From Blautia sp. An249 (GTDB taxonomy: Bacteria > Bacillota > Clostridia > Lachnospirales > Lachnospiraceae), in assembly GCF_002159835.1 (NCBI RefSeq), contig NZ_NFJL01000016.1:1-64000 (forward strand): DNA of 64,000 nt. The letters run 5' to 3'. The position numbers and the translations under genes were made by a program. Position 1 is the first letter of the stretch. Every line of letters starts with the position of its first letter. Under the pieces are notes generated by a model. It saw only the letters and a program-made list of their open reading frames with translations, did no database searches and was not told where the DNA came from. Shown in pieces: positions 34,854 through 42,836 of this stretch.

Positions 34854-35199
34854 ACACCTCCTTGTCGAGTTTTTCCTGCCGTTCCAAAACGGCATAGAAG
34901 TTGTTGGTCTGATACGGGCGCTCCTTGGGCCGGATGACGGCCACCTTGATGATATTGCCCACGATCTTTTCCAGGGGCTGACCGTGTTTTTCATACATCG
35001 CCAGCATGAAGAAGGGCAGCATGACCAGCATCATACACATGGCAGCCACGCTGTTTCCCACAGGCCCCCGGAGCAGGAAGAAAAGCGGTACGCCGATCAG
35101 CGCACCGCCGCCGAAGCAGACAAGCTGCCTCTTGGTTAAGTTGAACGCGACCTTGGTTTTGACTTTCGTAAGATCCTTGGGTACAGGTACATAAGCCAA
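34777..35199 (-). CDS. PrgI-family membrane protein
   Basis: 140 residues with two adjacent membrane segments (LVCFGGGALIGVPLFFLL and VAAMCMMLVMLPFFMLAM), the pattern of PrgI/VirB3-like proteins. It presumably anchors VirB4 at the membrane. The C-terminal 25 residues are strongly basic and are encoded by the stretch that overlaps the virB4 start. An AGGAGG precedes the ATG. Confidence 0.9.
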   Translation of the reverse strand: MAYVPVPKDLTKVKTKVAFNLTKRQLVCFGGGALIGVPLFFLLRGPVGNSVAAMCMMLVMLPFFMLAMYEKHGQPLEKIVGNIIKVAVIRPKERPYQTNNFYAVLERQEKLDKEVYDIVHGNQKLAAPAVRKRRKDRAAG

Positions 35200-35219
35200 A
35201 GGGATTACCTCCTTCCTGG

Positions 35220-36089
35220 TTAATGTGCATTGAAAACGGATTTTGCGAGGCTGCCGGTCTTAAAGAGCGTAAAGCACAACAGGACCGTATAGCCCACGCA
35301 GCTCCAGATGGCCATAATGATGTCGGATTCGGTGGCAATACTCTGCACCAGCACGGCGTAGATCGCCACACAGACGATGATGAGAAATGCCTGGAAGCCC
35401 AGGGCGATCAACGAGCGCAGATAGTTCTGGCCCATACCGCCCCATTCCTTGCCCATCATGGTGGCCATAGGGATGGGAGCCACCGAGGTCACAAGGTAAA
35501 TCTCAATCATACGGCCATAAATCACGATAAAGATACAAATGTAAAGCGCCCACATGGTAATGCCGATAAAGAGCGACTGGAACCACAGGCCGAACAGCGG
35601 CCCCAGGTCCATATCCATCAGCCGGGACTCCATATCGGTCATGACAGAGGAGATGTCGATGGAAGCGTCGGAACCGATGATGCCCGCCGCCTGCGCCACC
35701 ACACTTTGAGCTGCGTCAAACACGCCCATCACGATGTTCCAGGTGTTTGAGACGATGAGGATGGCAGCGGCAGATTTGAACACCCATTTGAAGATCATCC
35801 AGGTGTCCACATCATGCAGGTTGTTCTTGTCGGTAATCATCTGAATCAGCTCCAGCGTCATCACGATAGCCAGGATCACGCCAGCAATCGGCACCATGAT
35901 GGAGTTGGAGAGATTTTGGATCATGCTGAAAATACTCCCGTTCCAGCCCTGAGGGGTCTGGCCCACCTGTGTCGCAATGTCTGCGACCTGCTGGTTCACG
36001 CTATCGAACATCCCCGATAAGTTGCTCATAATGCCGCCTACCAACATTTCCTTGAGCCAGTCAGTAAGGGCATCGAGTAAGAAATCCAT
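35220..36089 (-). CDS. VirB6/TrbL-like channel protein
   Basis: 289 residues with about six membrane helices after an amphipathic start (MDFLLDALTDWLKEMLVGG). Features such as VNQQVADIATQVGQTPQGWN and the hydrophobic repeats match the VirB6/TrbL-like (CD0411-type) component of CTn conjugation machines, which forms the inner-membrane pore. It follows Maff2 with an 83-base gap and precedes the PrgI-type gene. Confidence 0.9.
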   Translation of the reverse strand: MDFLLDALTDWLKEMLVGGIMSNLSGMFDSVNQQVADIATQVGQTPQGWNGSIFSMIQNLSNSIMVPIAGVILAIVMTLELIQMITDKNNLHDVDTWMIFKWVFKSAAAILIVSNTWNIVMGVFDAAQSVVAQAAGIIGSDASIDISSVMTDMESRLMDMDLGPLFGLWFQSLFIGITMWALYICIFIVIYGRMIEIYLVTSVAPIPMATMMGKEWGGMGQNYLRSLIALGFQAFLIIVCVAIYAVLVQSIATESDIIMAIWSCVGYTVLLCFTLFKTGSLAKSVFNAH

Positions 36090-36172
36090 ACGGTGTCAAC
36101 CTCCTTTCAGCCGCCCCCGCTTGGGGGCAGGGGCGGCAAGGATTTCTTATGACAGCTTAACGACGGGAGCGA

Positions 36173-36391
36173 TCAGACGGTGAACAGGCTGGAGAGCAGG
36201 GGTACGAGGACCATGCCGACCACGGCGACGCCAGCGCCAGCCATGAGCTGCTTCATGCCCTGGGACTTCGCACCGGGGTTGTCGTTGCCGTAACCTTCCA
36301 GCAGGTTGATGACACCCCAGATGCCGAGACCAGCGCCCAGAGCGATAACGAGGGTCTGAAGAACGGTGATAGCCTGATTGAAAAATGCCAT
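36173..36391 (-). CDS. Maff2-family small membrane protein
   Basis: 72 residues, two membrane segments (LQTLVIALGAGLGIWGVINL and MAGAGVAVVGMVLVPLLSSL) with a short loop rich in Gly/Asn (EGYGNDNPGAKSQG). Maff2 proteins sit at the VirB2 pilin-like position of these clusters. Unlike its neighbours, the ATG has no Shine-Dalgarno motif (upstream bases are TAACTATAATTT), so translation may depend on another start or on coupling. Confidence 0.88.
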   Translation of the reverse strand: MAFFNQAITVLQTLVIALGAGLGIWGVINLLEGYGNDNPGAKSQGMKQLMAGAGVAVVGMVLVPLLSSLFTV

Positions 36392-36436
36392 AAATTATAG
36401 TTAGCCGGAATCATTTGAAAAGTTTGATTTAGTCAT

Positions 36437-36586
36437 TCATAGGCATACAAAAGCCGGAACAATCGGCACCCGGTTTCCGGGGCCTGATTCCGGCTGTCCT
36501 CCTTTTTTCATTATTTTTTGGTGATTGTCCGCTTTGTACGCCGATGGCCCCATCCGGGGCGGTTGAGGCGGGTAGATAAGATCACT
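36437..36586 (-). pseudogene. 3' part of a small ICE frame split by IS110
   Basis: When the IS110 element is removed at its inferred CT cores (36585-36586 and 38091-38092), the short frame starting at 38146 joins in frame to this stretch and runs to the TGA at 36437, giving a 67-residue basic/Pro-rich product. The joined codon is AGT, made from the core. Inside it lies a GCCGGAA/TTCCGGC hairpin (36453-36494) followed by TTTT on the minus strand, which may be a terminator instead. The product's family is not known. Confidence 0.4.
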
Positions 36587-36600
36587 CCTATTACAATAAA

Positions 36601-36815
36601 TTTGGACAGGAAAGCCGGACAGCCAGTCCGGCTTTCCCTCCATCTCGTGCCTAAGCTACAATGAGAGGAGCAACTGGCTGACCAATCACTCCTTGGGCTT
36701 GTATGTCCGTGTGAAAGACTGTTAGCCATCCTCTCGTTGCAGCGTTCGATTTAAGCAGGTTGAACCACCGGATGTCGGAGAGTTCGTGTCACACAATAGA
36801 TTGAATCGGCAGCGA
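36601..36815 (+). ncRNA. Putative IS110 bridge RNA
   Basis: Upstream of the transposase are three consecutive foldable units: a 12-bp perfect hairpin (36609-36637); a loop closed by CAATGAGAGG/CCTCTCGTTG (36659-36668 with 36730-36739); and a loop closed by CGATT/AATCG (36747-36751 with 36804-36808). This is the layout of IS110-group bridge RNAs. In the first loop ATCACT (36685-36690) equals left target plus core, and AGCCA (36724-36728) is complementary to TGGCT at the right side. In the second, AATAG (36795-36799) is complementary to CTATT at the element's left end. RNA ends are approximate. Confidence 0.6.
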
Positions 36816-36862
36816 GAAAAGATGGATTCCGGTTGCAGATTCTTTGTATTGGAGGAATGTGA

Positions 36863-38071
36863 ATGAACTGCGTTGGCATCGATGTTTCCAAGGGTAAGAG
36901 CATGATTGCAGTCATGCGGCCCTTCGGAGAGGTAGTGGTTTCACCCTTTGAAGTACGTCACACCGCCAATGAACTGAGCGAGCTGGCAGGACTGCTCAAA
37001 AGCCTGGACGGCGAGACCCGTGTGGTGATGGAATCCACGGGTAATTACCATGCTCCGGTGGCCTGGCTGCTCCACGACGCGGGCCTTTATGTCTCGGTAG
37101 TCAATGCAATGCTGGTGCATGACTACGGAAACAACAGTTTAAGACGGGCCAAAACCGACAAAAAGGATGCCGTAAAGCTGGCCAACTACGGTCTTGACCA
37201 CTGGCTCACATTGCCGAGATATATCCCGGAGGAGGATACCCGACTCATGCTGAAAATCTGCTACCGGCAGTACCAACAGTATTCCAAAGTTCAGACCATG
37301 CTGAAGAATAACCTGATCTCCCTGCTGGACACCACCTTCCCAGACGCAAATCGCTTGTTTACCAGTCCGCCCCGCGCCGATGGCAGCGAGAAGTGGGTGG
37401 ACTTTGTCGCTACTTTTTGGCATTGCGAGTGCGTTTGTGGCCGGTCTGAGAAGGCCTTTACTACCCAATACCAGAAGTGGTGCAGAAAGCACGGCTACAA
37501 TTTCAGCGAGGATAAGGCGCTGGATATTTATGCCTCTGCTTGCAGACACTTCGGTGTCATACCGAAAACGGATACGGCAAAACTTTTGGTAGAACAGGCC
37601 ATTTCTCAACTCCAGACAACTTCTTCCGCGTTAGCTGCTCTCAAACAGGAGATGCAATCCCTGGCAGCTTCTCTGCCGGAGTATCCTGTAGTGATGGGGA
37701 TGTTTGGTGTTGGCCCAACCCTCGGCCCTCAACTCCTGGCTGAAATTGGCGATGTACGCCGTTTTCATTCCAAAAAAGCGTTGGTTGCCTTTGCGGGTAT
37801 TGACGCCCCGCCCTACCAATCCGGTCAAATAGATGTCCGTAGCCGTAGCATTTCCAAGCGAGGATCTGCCTCACTGCGCAGGACGCTCTTTCTGGTGATG
37901 AGCGTCATCCTGCAATGTGCTCCAATAGACGAGCCGGTGTACCAGTTCATGGACAAGAAACGCTCTGAAGGCAAGCCATATCGTGTCTACATGATGGCCT
38001 CTGCCAACAAGTTCCTGCGCATCTACTACGCTTCTGTGAAAGCCTACTTGGAATCCCTGGAGCACGACTGA
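36863..38071 (+). CDS. IS110-family transposase (RNA-guided recombinase)
   Basis: 402 residues, full length. The N-terminal RuvC-like DEDD domain shows GIDVSKGKSMIAV (first Asp), VMESTGNYH (Glu) and the KTDKKDAVKLA motif (Asp pair, about residue 100). The C-terminal transposase_20 domain shows FGVGPTLGPQLLAEIGDV and the serine-containing SKRGSASLRR (about residue 335) expected for catalysis. GGAGG precedes the ATG at good spacing. The intact motifs suggest an active element. Confidence 0.95.
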   Translation: MNCVGIDVSKGKSMIAVMRPFGEVVVSPFEVRHTANELSELAGLLKSLDGETRVVMESTGNYHAPVAWLLHDAGLYVSVVNAMLVHDYGNNSLRRAKTDKKDAVKLANYGLDHWLTLPRYIPEEDTRLMLKICYRQYQQYSKVQTMLKNNLISLLDTTFPDANRLFTSPPRADGSEKWVDFVATFWHCECVCGRSEKAFTTQYQKWCRKHGYNFSEDKALDIYASACRHFGVIPKTDTAKLLVEQAISQLQTTSSALAALKQEMQSLAASLPEYPVVMGMFGVGPTLGPQLLAEIGDVRRFHSKKALVAFAGIDAPPYQSGQIDVRSRSISKRGSASLRRTLFLVMSVILQCAPIDEPVYQFMDKKRSEGKPYRVYMMASANKFLRIYYASVKAYLESLEHD

Positions 38072-38090
38072 TTTTTACACTCTATACCAT

Positions 38091-38146
38091 CTGGCTGGCC
38101 GCCGTTTTAATTTTGAGATGCTCAGCGGCTTGATTTTGTATTGCAT
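38091..38146 (-). pseudogene. 5' part of a small ICE frame split by IS110
   Basis: ATG at 38146 with GGGAGG about 7 bases upstream, 72 bases after the virD4 stop. It reads MQYKIKPLSISKLKRRPA and then enters the IS110 right end, where a stop follows within a few codons. Joining at the CT core gives a continuous frame with 36437-36586. A good ribosome binding site supports a real gene; no homologue is recalled. Confidence 0.4.
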
Positions 38147-38217
38147 TTTTTCGCCTCCCTAAAAATCTGAAATTTCTACTTGACTTTTATTAGCAGGTCT
38201 TTCACAGCGGAACAGAT

Positions 38218-40053
38218 TTACACGCCCTCTGCGTCTACTTCATACACATCGTAGACCTCGTTGGGCTTGAGCTTGAGCCGGGTGGACAGGAACGCCTCGA
38301 TGTCAAAGGCGTTCTTGGGGTCCGCGTCGGCGGTGTACGGGTAATTGGGGTGCTTGGTGATGTCGTACTTGTCCGAGAGGAAAGGCCGCACACCGCGCAG
38401 CTGGAGGATACACTTGCCGCCGTCCATGACGGCCAGTTCATCCTGGCTCATAAGCTCTTTGCCGAGCTTTTGGTAGTTAAGAGAATGGGATGTCTCGCGG
38501 CCCCGGCTCTCGCCGGTGTTGTAGGTGTCGATGGTCTCCTTGCCCAGCACGGCGGCCAGCTCCTTGAGGGTTGTCGGCTCTTTGCCGCCCAGGAAGATGG
38601 AGGTATCCATGTTGCCGATGATGGTATCGGCGTTGTCCTTGTAGATAGCTTTGAGCTGGGACTGTGCTTGCAGCACCAGGCAGGCGGAAATCTCACGGCT
38701 TCGGATGGTGGCAACCAGCTTTTCCAGCCGAGGGATCTGTCCAATATTGGCGGCCTCGTCAATGAGGCACCGCACATGGACCGGCAGCCGCCCGCCGTAC
38801 ACATCGTCCGCTTTTTCGCAGAGCAGATTGAACAGCTGGGTGTAGCACATGGAGATCAGGAAGTTAAAGCTATCGTCCGTGTCGCTCATAATCAAGAACA
38901 AGGCGGTTTTCCGGTCTCCCAGGGTATCCAGCTCCAGCTCGTCGTAGGCCGTGACCTCCCGCAGCTCCGCGATGTCGAACACGGCAAGGCGCGCACCGCA
39001 GGAAATCAGGATGGATTTTGCGGTTTTGCCCGCAGCCAGCTTGTACTTTTTGTACTGACGGACGGCGAAGTGGTTGGGCTTCTCTGCCTCCAGCGCGTCA
39101 AACATCAGGTCCACGGGGTTCTTGAACTCCTCGTCATCCTCCCGGACCTCCATCGCGTTGATGAACTCGATGAGGGTGGAGAAATTCTGTTCCTCCACCG
39201 GGGCCTCGTAGTGGATATACCCAATGAGGGCGCAGTACAAAAGCGTCTCGGCCTTAACCCAAAAATCGTCCCCGGCCTTGCCCTCGCCCTTGGTGTTGGC
39301 GATCAGCGTCGTGACCAGTTTCAAGATGTCCTTTTCGGAGTGGATGTAGGCAAAGGGATTATAGTGCATGGACTTCTTGAAGTTGATGGTATTGAGGACT
39401 TTGATCCGATAAGGCTCATAGATGTCCTTGCCGTGCTTATCCTTCATGGGCTTGCCGTCCTTGCCCAGCTTGGGTGTGCCGCGCTGAAGCATTTTGCCGC
39501 ACTCCACCAGGATGGTGCCTTTTGGGTCTGTCACCACATAGGAGCTGTGCATCTGCATCAGGTTCGGTTTCAGCCAGAAGCGGGTCTTGCCGGAACCGGA
39601 GCCACCGATCACCAGCACATTTTTGTTTCTGGCGGTCTTGGGGTCCTTGGGGCGGCTGTTCATGGTCAGGCTCTCGGTTTTAGTCAGAATCACATTGTTC
39701 TGGAACACCGGGTCGATGTAGGGTGCGATGTCCTCATGGGTGCCCCAGCGGGCGCTGCCATACTCCATACCGTGCCGGTACTTCTTGGCGTTCTTGCTTT
39801 TGAGATACACGGCCAATCGCAGGCCAGCGCCGCAGCACAGCCCCACCAGCAGGTCCAAAGGGTGCAGGCTGGGCCACCAGCTGGCCAGCGCCACCGGCAG
39901 CGTGGAGAAGAACGAAAGCATTTTTGCCGAAGCGTCCGCACCCACGGCCATCCGCCATCCTTCACCGAAGTTGGTTGCGAACAGCCCCATCAGGATATAG
40001 GGCATATTCAGCAAAAGGAGCTTTTTGATGTCAAGTTGCTTTTTCATCTTCAT
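38218..40053 (-). CDS. virD4: Type IV coupling protein VirD4/TraG
   Basis: 611 residues; brings the relaxase-DNA complex to the channel. Two N-terminal membrane segments (residues about 12-85), Walker A in VIGGSGSGKTRFW (about residue 150), then SSYVVTDPKGT, Walker B VRCLIDEAANIGQIP (about 425) and the VLQAQSQLKAIY motif. Complete. Overlaps pcfB by 4 bases (ATGA). The IS110 insertion lies 126 bases downstream, so expression of the following genes of the operon may be reduced. Confidence 0.96.
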   Translation of the reverse strand: MKMKKQLDIKKLLLLNMPYILMGLFATNFGEGWRMAVGADASAKMLSFFSTLPVALASWWPSLHPLDLLVGLCCGAGLRLAVYLKSKNAKKYRHGMEYGSARWGTHEDIAPYIDPVFQNNVILTKTESLTMNSRPKDPKTARNKNVLVIGGSGSGKTRFWLKPNLMQMHSSYVVTDPKGTILVECGKMLQRGTPKLGKDGKPMKDKHGKDIYEPYRIKVLNTINFKKSMHYNPFAYIHSEKDILKLVTTLIANTKGEGKAGDDFWVKAETLLYCALIGYIHYEAPVEEQNFSTLIEFINAMEVREDDEEFKNPVDLMFDALEAEKPNHFAVRQYKKYKLAAGKTAKSILISCGARLAVFDIAELREVTAYDELELDTLGDRKTALFLIMSDTDDSFNFLISMCYTQLFNLLCEKADDVYGGRLPVHVRCLIDEAANIGQIPRLEKLVATIRSREISACLVLQAQSQLKAIYKDNADTIIGNMDTSIFLGGKEPTTLKELAAVLGKETIDTYNTGESRGRETSHSLNYQKLGKELMSQDELAVMDGGKCILQLRGVRPFLSDKYDITKHPNYPYTADADPKNAFDIEAFLSTRLKLKPNEVYDVYEVDAEGV

Positions 40054-40550
40054 CGTTCCAGCTCCTTCCGCTTGTTCCGGTCCACAACGGCGTGTTTCAC
40101 CAGCTCTTTGAACTGGCTCAGCTTTGCCAGCACGGACGGACGCTCTGTTTTCTGCGCCTTTCTGACCTTCTTGCCGGTGTACTCGGTAAAGGCAGCGGTC
40201 AGGGCATCCGCATCGCGGCCTTTGAAAAAGATCAGGTACTTGGGCGGGGAGCTGCTGCGGTCCTTCTTCACCGCATAGTCAACGCCGTATTTCCGGGCGA
40301 TCTTTTCAAACTCCTTGATGGAGGGGTCGGTGATCTCGATGTTGGAAACGCCCTGATTCTGGCCGATCAGCTGCTTCACCGTCTGTTTGCCGTGGGGAAT
40401 CACGGGGGTATCCCGGCTTTTCTGCTTTTGCAGCTTCTTTTCCTTGCGGTGGGCAAGGTACTTGGTGATGGCGGCCTTAAACAGCCGCCCGGTAAACTTT
40501 GTTCCGCTGACTACCAGCGTCAAAGTCCTGTTTTCCACTTCCTCCTGCAT
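40050..40550 (-). CDS. PcfB-family (DUF3801) conjugation protein
   Basis: 166 residues, basic, soluble. The body matches PcfB-type relaxosome/coupling accessory proteins: TLVVSGTKFTGRLFKAAI near the start, IEITDPSIKEFEKIARKYGV and KYLIFFKGRDADALTAAF. In the pCF10 system PcfB links the coupling ATPase to the relaxosome. Directly before virD4 with a 4-base overlap, consistent with such a partnership. Confidence 0.88.
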   Translation of the reverse strand: MQEEVENRTLTLVVSGTKFTGRLFKAAITKYLAHRKEKKLQKQKSRDTPVIPHGKQTVKQLIGQNQGVSNIEITDPSIKEFEKIARKYGVDYAVKKDRSSSPPKYLIFFKGRDADALTAAFTEYTGKKVRKAQKTERPSVLAKLSQFKELVKHAVVDRNKRKELER

Positions 40551-40651
40551 AGGTCATCGCCTCCTTTCCACGGATTTTGCAGGGGTGGCGCTTGATACTA
40601 AGGCGGGACCACCAGCCGCCGCAGCAGGTATTTCATCATGGCAGGCTCCTT

Positions 40652-40963
40652 TCAACGCAGCTGATCGGAGCGGTCATAGTACAGATGTCCCTGGCGCACC
40701 TTGGCATGGCTGAGAATCTTGATGTGGCCCTTTTCCTGGTTCTCCAGGCTTTTCTGGTATCCGGCCTCCGTCAGAAACAGGCGGGTCCGTTCGCCTTTCC
40801 AGCCCACCGGCGAATCGTGGGTCAGCACATCGAAGATAATCATGTGCCGGGTGTCCTCGGCAAACCGCTCCAAATCCATGTACTCATGGCCGTGGTAGTT
40901 CTGCGCCCCGGCCTTGAGCCGCATTTCCTCCATCAGCTGGCCCACGGTCTTACGCTCAGGCAT
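40652..40963 (-). CDS. DUF5720-type small protein (copy 1)
   Basis: About 103 residues from the ATG at 40963 (GGAGG 8-9 bases upstream; the frame is open 9 bases further). Conserved C-terminal unit TRLFLTEAGYQKSLENQEKG is shared with the protein at 42549-42824, so the ICE carries two divergent copies about 1.6 kb apart. Function unknown. It overlaps the following upstream gene by 8 bases. The 101-base gap to pcfB holds no clear gene. Confidence 0.75.
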   Translation of the reverse strand: MPERKTVGQLMEEMRLKAGAQNYHGHEYMDLERFAEDTRHMIIFDVLTHDSPVGWKGERTRLFLTEAGYQKSLENQEKGHIKILSHAKVRQGHLYYDRSDQLR

Positions 40964-41318
40964 GGCGCGCACCTCCTTTCCCGCGTCCCTGGCCTTTCAC
41001 AGTCAGGATACCGTCCAGGGTGGTAGCGGTGATCCGCAGGCGCTCAGCGGTGGCGATGTCATTCTTCACGGTCTCGTCGATGCCGTGGCCGCAGACCACC
41101 AGCACATGGGACCGGCGCAGATAGTCTCGCACCATATCCAGCCCGTCCTTGTGTTCCTGGGGAATCTCGTCCTTGAGGAAGGTGGACAAGAACAGAACCG
41201 GGCAGATGGGCGAATACCCGGCGTCGTACACCTGGCGGCAGTAGGTGGCAGCGTTCTCGGCGTTCTCATACTGGTTGTTGCTCCAGGGAGCCGTAATGTA
41301 GGCAAGAGGTCGTTTCAT
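40956..41318 (-). CDS. DUF4406-like (nucleoside-deoxyribosyltransferase-like) protein
   Basis: About 120 residues starting at MKRPLAYITAPWSNNQYENA (ATG 41318, AAAGGA upstream). The fold signals of DUF4406/nucleoside 2-deoxyribosyltransferase-like proteins are visible: AYITAPW at the start, YDAGYSPICPVLFLS and LVVCGHGIDETVKNDIATA. These proteins handle nucleotides, but the activity is unproven here. It is part of the minus-strand operon. Confidence 0.75.
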   Translation of the reverse strand: MKRPLAYITAPWSNNQYENAENAATYCRQVYDAGYSPICPVLFLSTFLKDEIPQEHKDGLDMVRDYLRRSHVLVVCGHGIDETVKNDIATAERLRITATTLDGILTVKGQGRGKGGARHA

Positions 41319-41366
41319 GGCAAAATCCTTTCTCCCGGTATTGCCGGGCAACAGAAAAGCGGCTGT

Positions 41367-42260
41367 TTACCAGCCGCCTGTGTTCATATCGTGATTGACT
41401 TGTACGGTGTAGTGATTGCTGATCGTGGTGGGCGCGTTGAACAGCACTGCAAGCAAATACTGTTTCATATTGCGGACCTCCGTGGTGTTTTTCTGCATAC
41501 CGTCCATGACAAATCGGATATGCTCGCTATCCAGCTTCAAGAACCGGGAGCGCACGACTTCATGGGGAAAGTCGCTGCCAGCGATCCGAGTGGTTTTACG
41601 TTTGGCACAAACGGTCTCCACCATCAGCTCCACAATCTCGTCCAGGTCCTCACGGTAGGTCGAAAACTCTCTGCACAGATAGTCATACTCGATGTTCTCC
41701 AGAATCAATTCCCGATAATTTTCTATCTCTGAGACAGACATCGCATCCCTTCCTTTCCGTTCCGGCAGCTGTGCTGCCGCTGTTTCCCGGAAGGGAATGG
41801 AATCGGTACTTGCTCCATGAGTATTTTGTTTTTGAGTATTTGGTTTCTCTATATTTAATTCTGCGGGCTTTTCCGTATCCGGTTTATCCAGATACGGGTT
41901 TTCCGTATCTGGTGAAGCCGTATCTGGTACAGCCGTATCCGGCCTTGGCGTTTCTGGCTGCCTGGGCTGGGGTTTCTCATAAATCACATACTCGGTGTCG
42001 CTGATCCGGCCTTGTTGGTCCCGCAGCTGGTTCCGCACGATGTAACCGGCGGTTTCCAACTCCCGCAGCGCACTGCCGATGGCATCAACGCCCTCCTTGC
42101 AGATTTTCGCAAGTCCACGGGTAGTATAGTTCCAGTCATCAGGCAGGGATAACATCATGGAAAGAAGCCCCTTTGCCTTGAGGGATAGTTCGTGGTTCCG
42201 CAGGTGATGATTGCTCATCACGGTATAATCTTTGGTCCGTTCAATGCGAAAAACGGCCAT
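41367..42260 (-). CDS. Replication-initiator-like HTH protein (DUF6017)
   Basis: About 297 residues from the ATG at 42260 (GGAG upstream). The N-terminal 95 residues are a winged helix like that of RepA-N/DnaD-type initiators (LSLKAKGLLSMMLSLPDDW, YTTRGLAKICKEGVDAIGSA), and the C-terminal domain (IENYRELILENIEYDYLC to the end) is DUF6017-like. Between them is a Pro/Asp/Thr repeat linker of PDTE-type units (about residues 110-150). It may allow autonomous replication of the circular ICE. Confidence 0.82.
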   Translation of the reverse strand: MAVFRIERTKDYTVMSNHHLRNHELSLKAKGLLSMMLSLPDDWNYTTRGLAKICKEGVDAIGSALRELETAGYIVRNQLRDQQGRISDTEYVIYEKPQPRQPETPRPDTAVPDTASPDTENPYLDKPDTEKPAELNIEKPNTQKQNTHGASTDSIPFRETAAAQLPERKGRDAMSVSEIENYRELILENIEYDYLCREFSTYREDLDEIVELMVETVCAKRKTTRIAGSDFPHEVVRSRFLKLDSEHIRFVMDGMQKNTTEVRNMKQYLLAVLFNAPTTISNHYTVQVNHDMNTGGW

Positions 42261-42329
42261 TGACTTCACTCCTTTCTAATTTTAGGGCATGAAAAAAGCC
42301 ACAATCCTTCGTGAAAAAGACTGTGGCTT

Positions 42330-42521
42330 TCAGCTGTTTTTGTTGTTCTGCCAGGGCCGGTAAGGACGCTTGTACTTCGGCGGATGACTGAACATCGGCT
42401 CATGCTCCGAAAACGGGAGGGTCTGCAAAACCCGGTCAATGTCGGTGGATTCCATATCATACTGGGACTGGCAACTTTCCCGGATGGCATCTTTGATGCT
42501 CTGGACAGTACACATATTCAT
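42330..42521 (-). CDS. Small conserved ICE protein
   Basis: 63 residues, opening MNMCTVQSIKDAIRESCQSQ, ending in a Pro/Arg/Lys-rich tail. AAAGGAAAGG precedes the ATG. It lies between the DUF5720 copy and the initiator-like gene. Similar small proteins are usual here in related elements. No motif suggests a function. Confidence 0.6.
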   Translation of the reverse strand: MNMCTVQSIKDAIRESCQSQYDMESTDIDRVLQTLPFSEHEPMFSHPPKYKRPYRPWQNNKNS

Positions 42522-42548
42522 TCCTTTCCTTTCGTAGTGATAATGAGT

Positions 42549-42824
42549 TTACGGGTGGCGGCGGCGCTTGTCCGGTTTGAAGTCGAGCACATGGCCCTCG
42601 ATCACACGGGCATACCGCTTGATTTTGATTTCCCGACGCTTCTGGCTTACGAGGGCGGCCTGATACCCGTCCTCCGTAAGAAACAGCCGCATATCATCGC
42701 CGGGGCAGCCGTAGGAACAAGGGCGCTGAACGGAAAACTCGATCATCCAGCGGGTGCTGTCCTGAAAACGCTCTACGGCCAAGATATTGTGTCCTTTCAG
42801 CTCACGGGCTGAAATATCCCTCAT
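42549..42824 (-). CDS. DUF5720-type small protein (copy 2)
   Basis: 91 residues; the stretch MRLFLTEDGYQAALVSQKRR aligns with the protein at 40652-40963 and marks it as a paralogue. It starts 12 bases after the parB stop with AAAGGAG upstream of the ATG, so it is the third gene of the operon. Function unknown. Confidence 0.75.
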   Translation of the reverse strand: MRDISARELKGHNILAVERFQDSTRWMIEFSVQRPCSYGCPGDDMRLFLTEDGYQAALVSQKRREIKIKRYARVIEGHVLDFKPDKRRRHP

Positions 42825-42836
42825 AGGCGGCTCCTT

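Larger units (their letters stand above)
36585..38092 (+). mobile_element. IS110-family insertion sequence
   Basis: About 1.5 kb: a 276-base non-coding left end, the transposase gene and a 19-base right end. The borders are inferred, not shown by inverted repeats, which this family lacks: both junctions carry the CT dinucleotide, used as core by IS110-group elements; the inferred empty site reads ATCA-CT-GGCT; removal restores an open frame; and the RNA loops upstream of the transposase carry matching guides. The element sits between virD4 and maff2 in the transfer operon, in the opposite orientation, and could be polar. Confidence 0.7.

Noticed and set aside
32457..34937. 826-codon open frame opposite virB4
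   Set aside because: Antisense shadow of virB4; no domain or ribosome binding site.
36453..36494. GCCGGAA/TTCCGGC hairpin as a sure terminator before maff2
   Set aside because: It lies inside the frame restored by removing IS110 and has only TTTT after it, so both readings remain open; not listed as a terminator.
36511..36729. 72-codon minus-strand frame across the IS110 left end
   Set aside because: Spans the inferred IS junction and the bridge RNA; it exists only because of the insertion.
38350..40278. 642-codon open frame opposite virD4
   Set aside because: Antisense shadow; virD4 Walker motifs on the other strand are intact.
41771..42004. Short direct repeats as a CRISPR-like array
   Set aside because: Units are in-frame PDTE-type protein repeats without spacers; no CRISPR array is present in the window.
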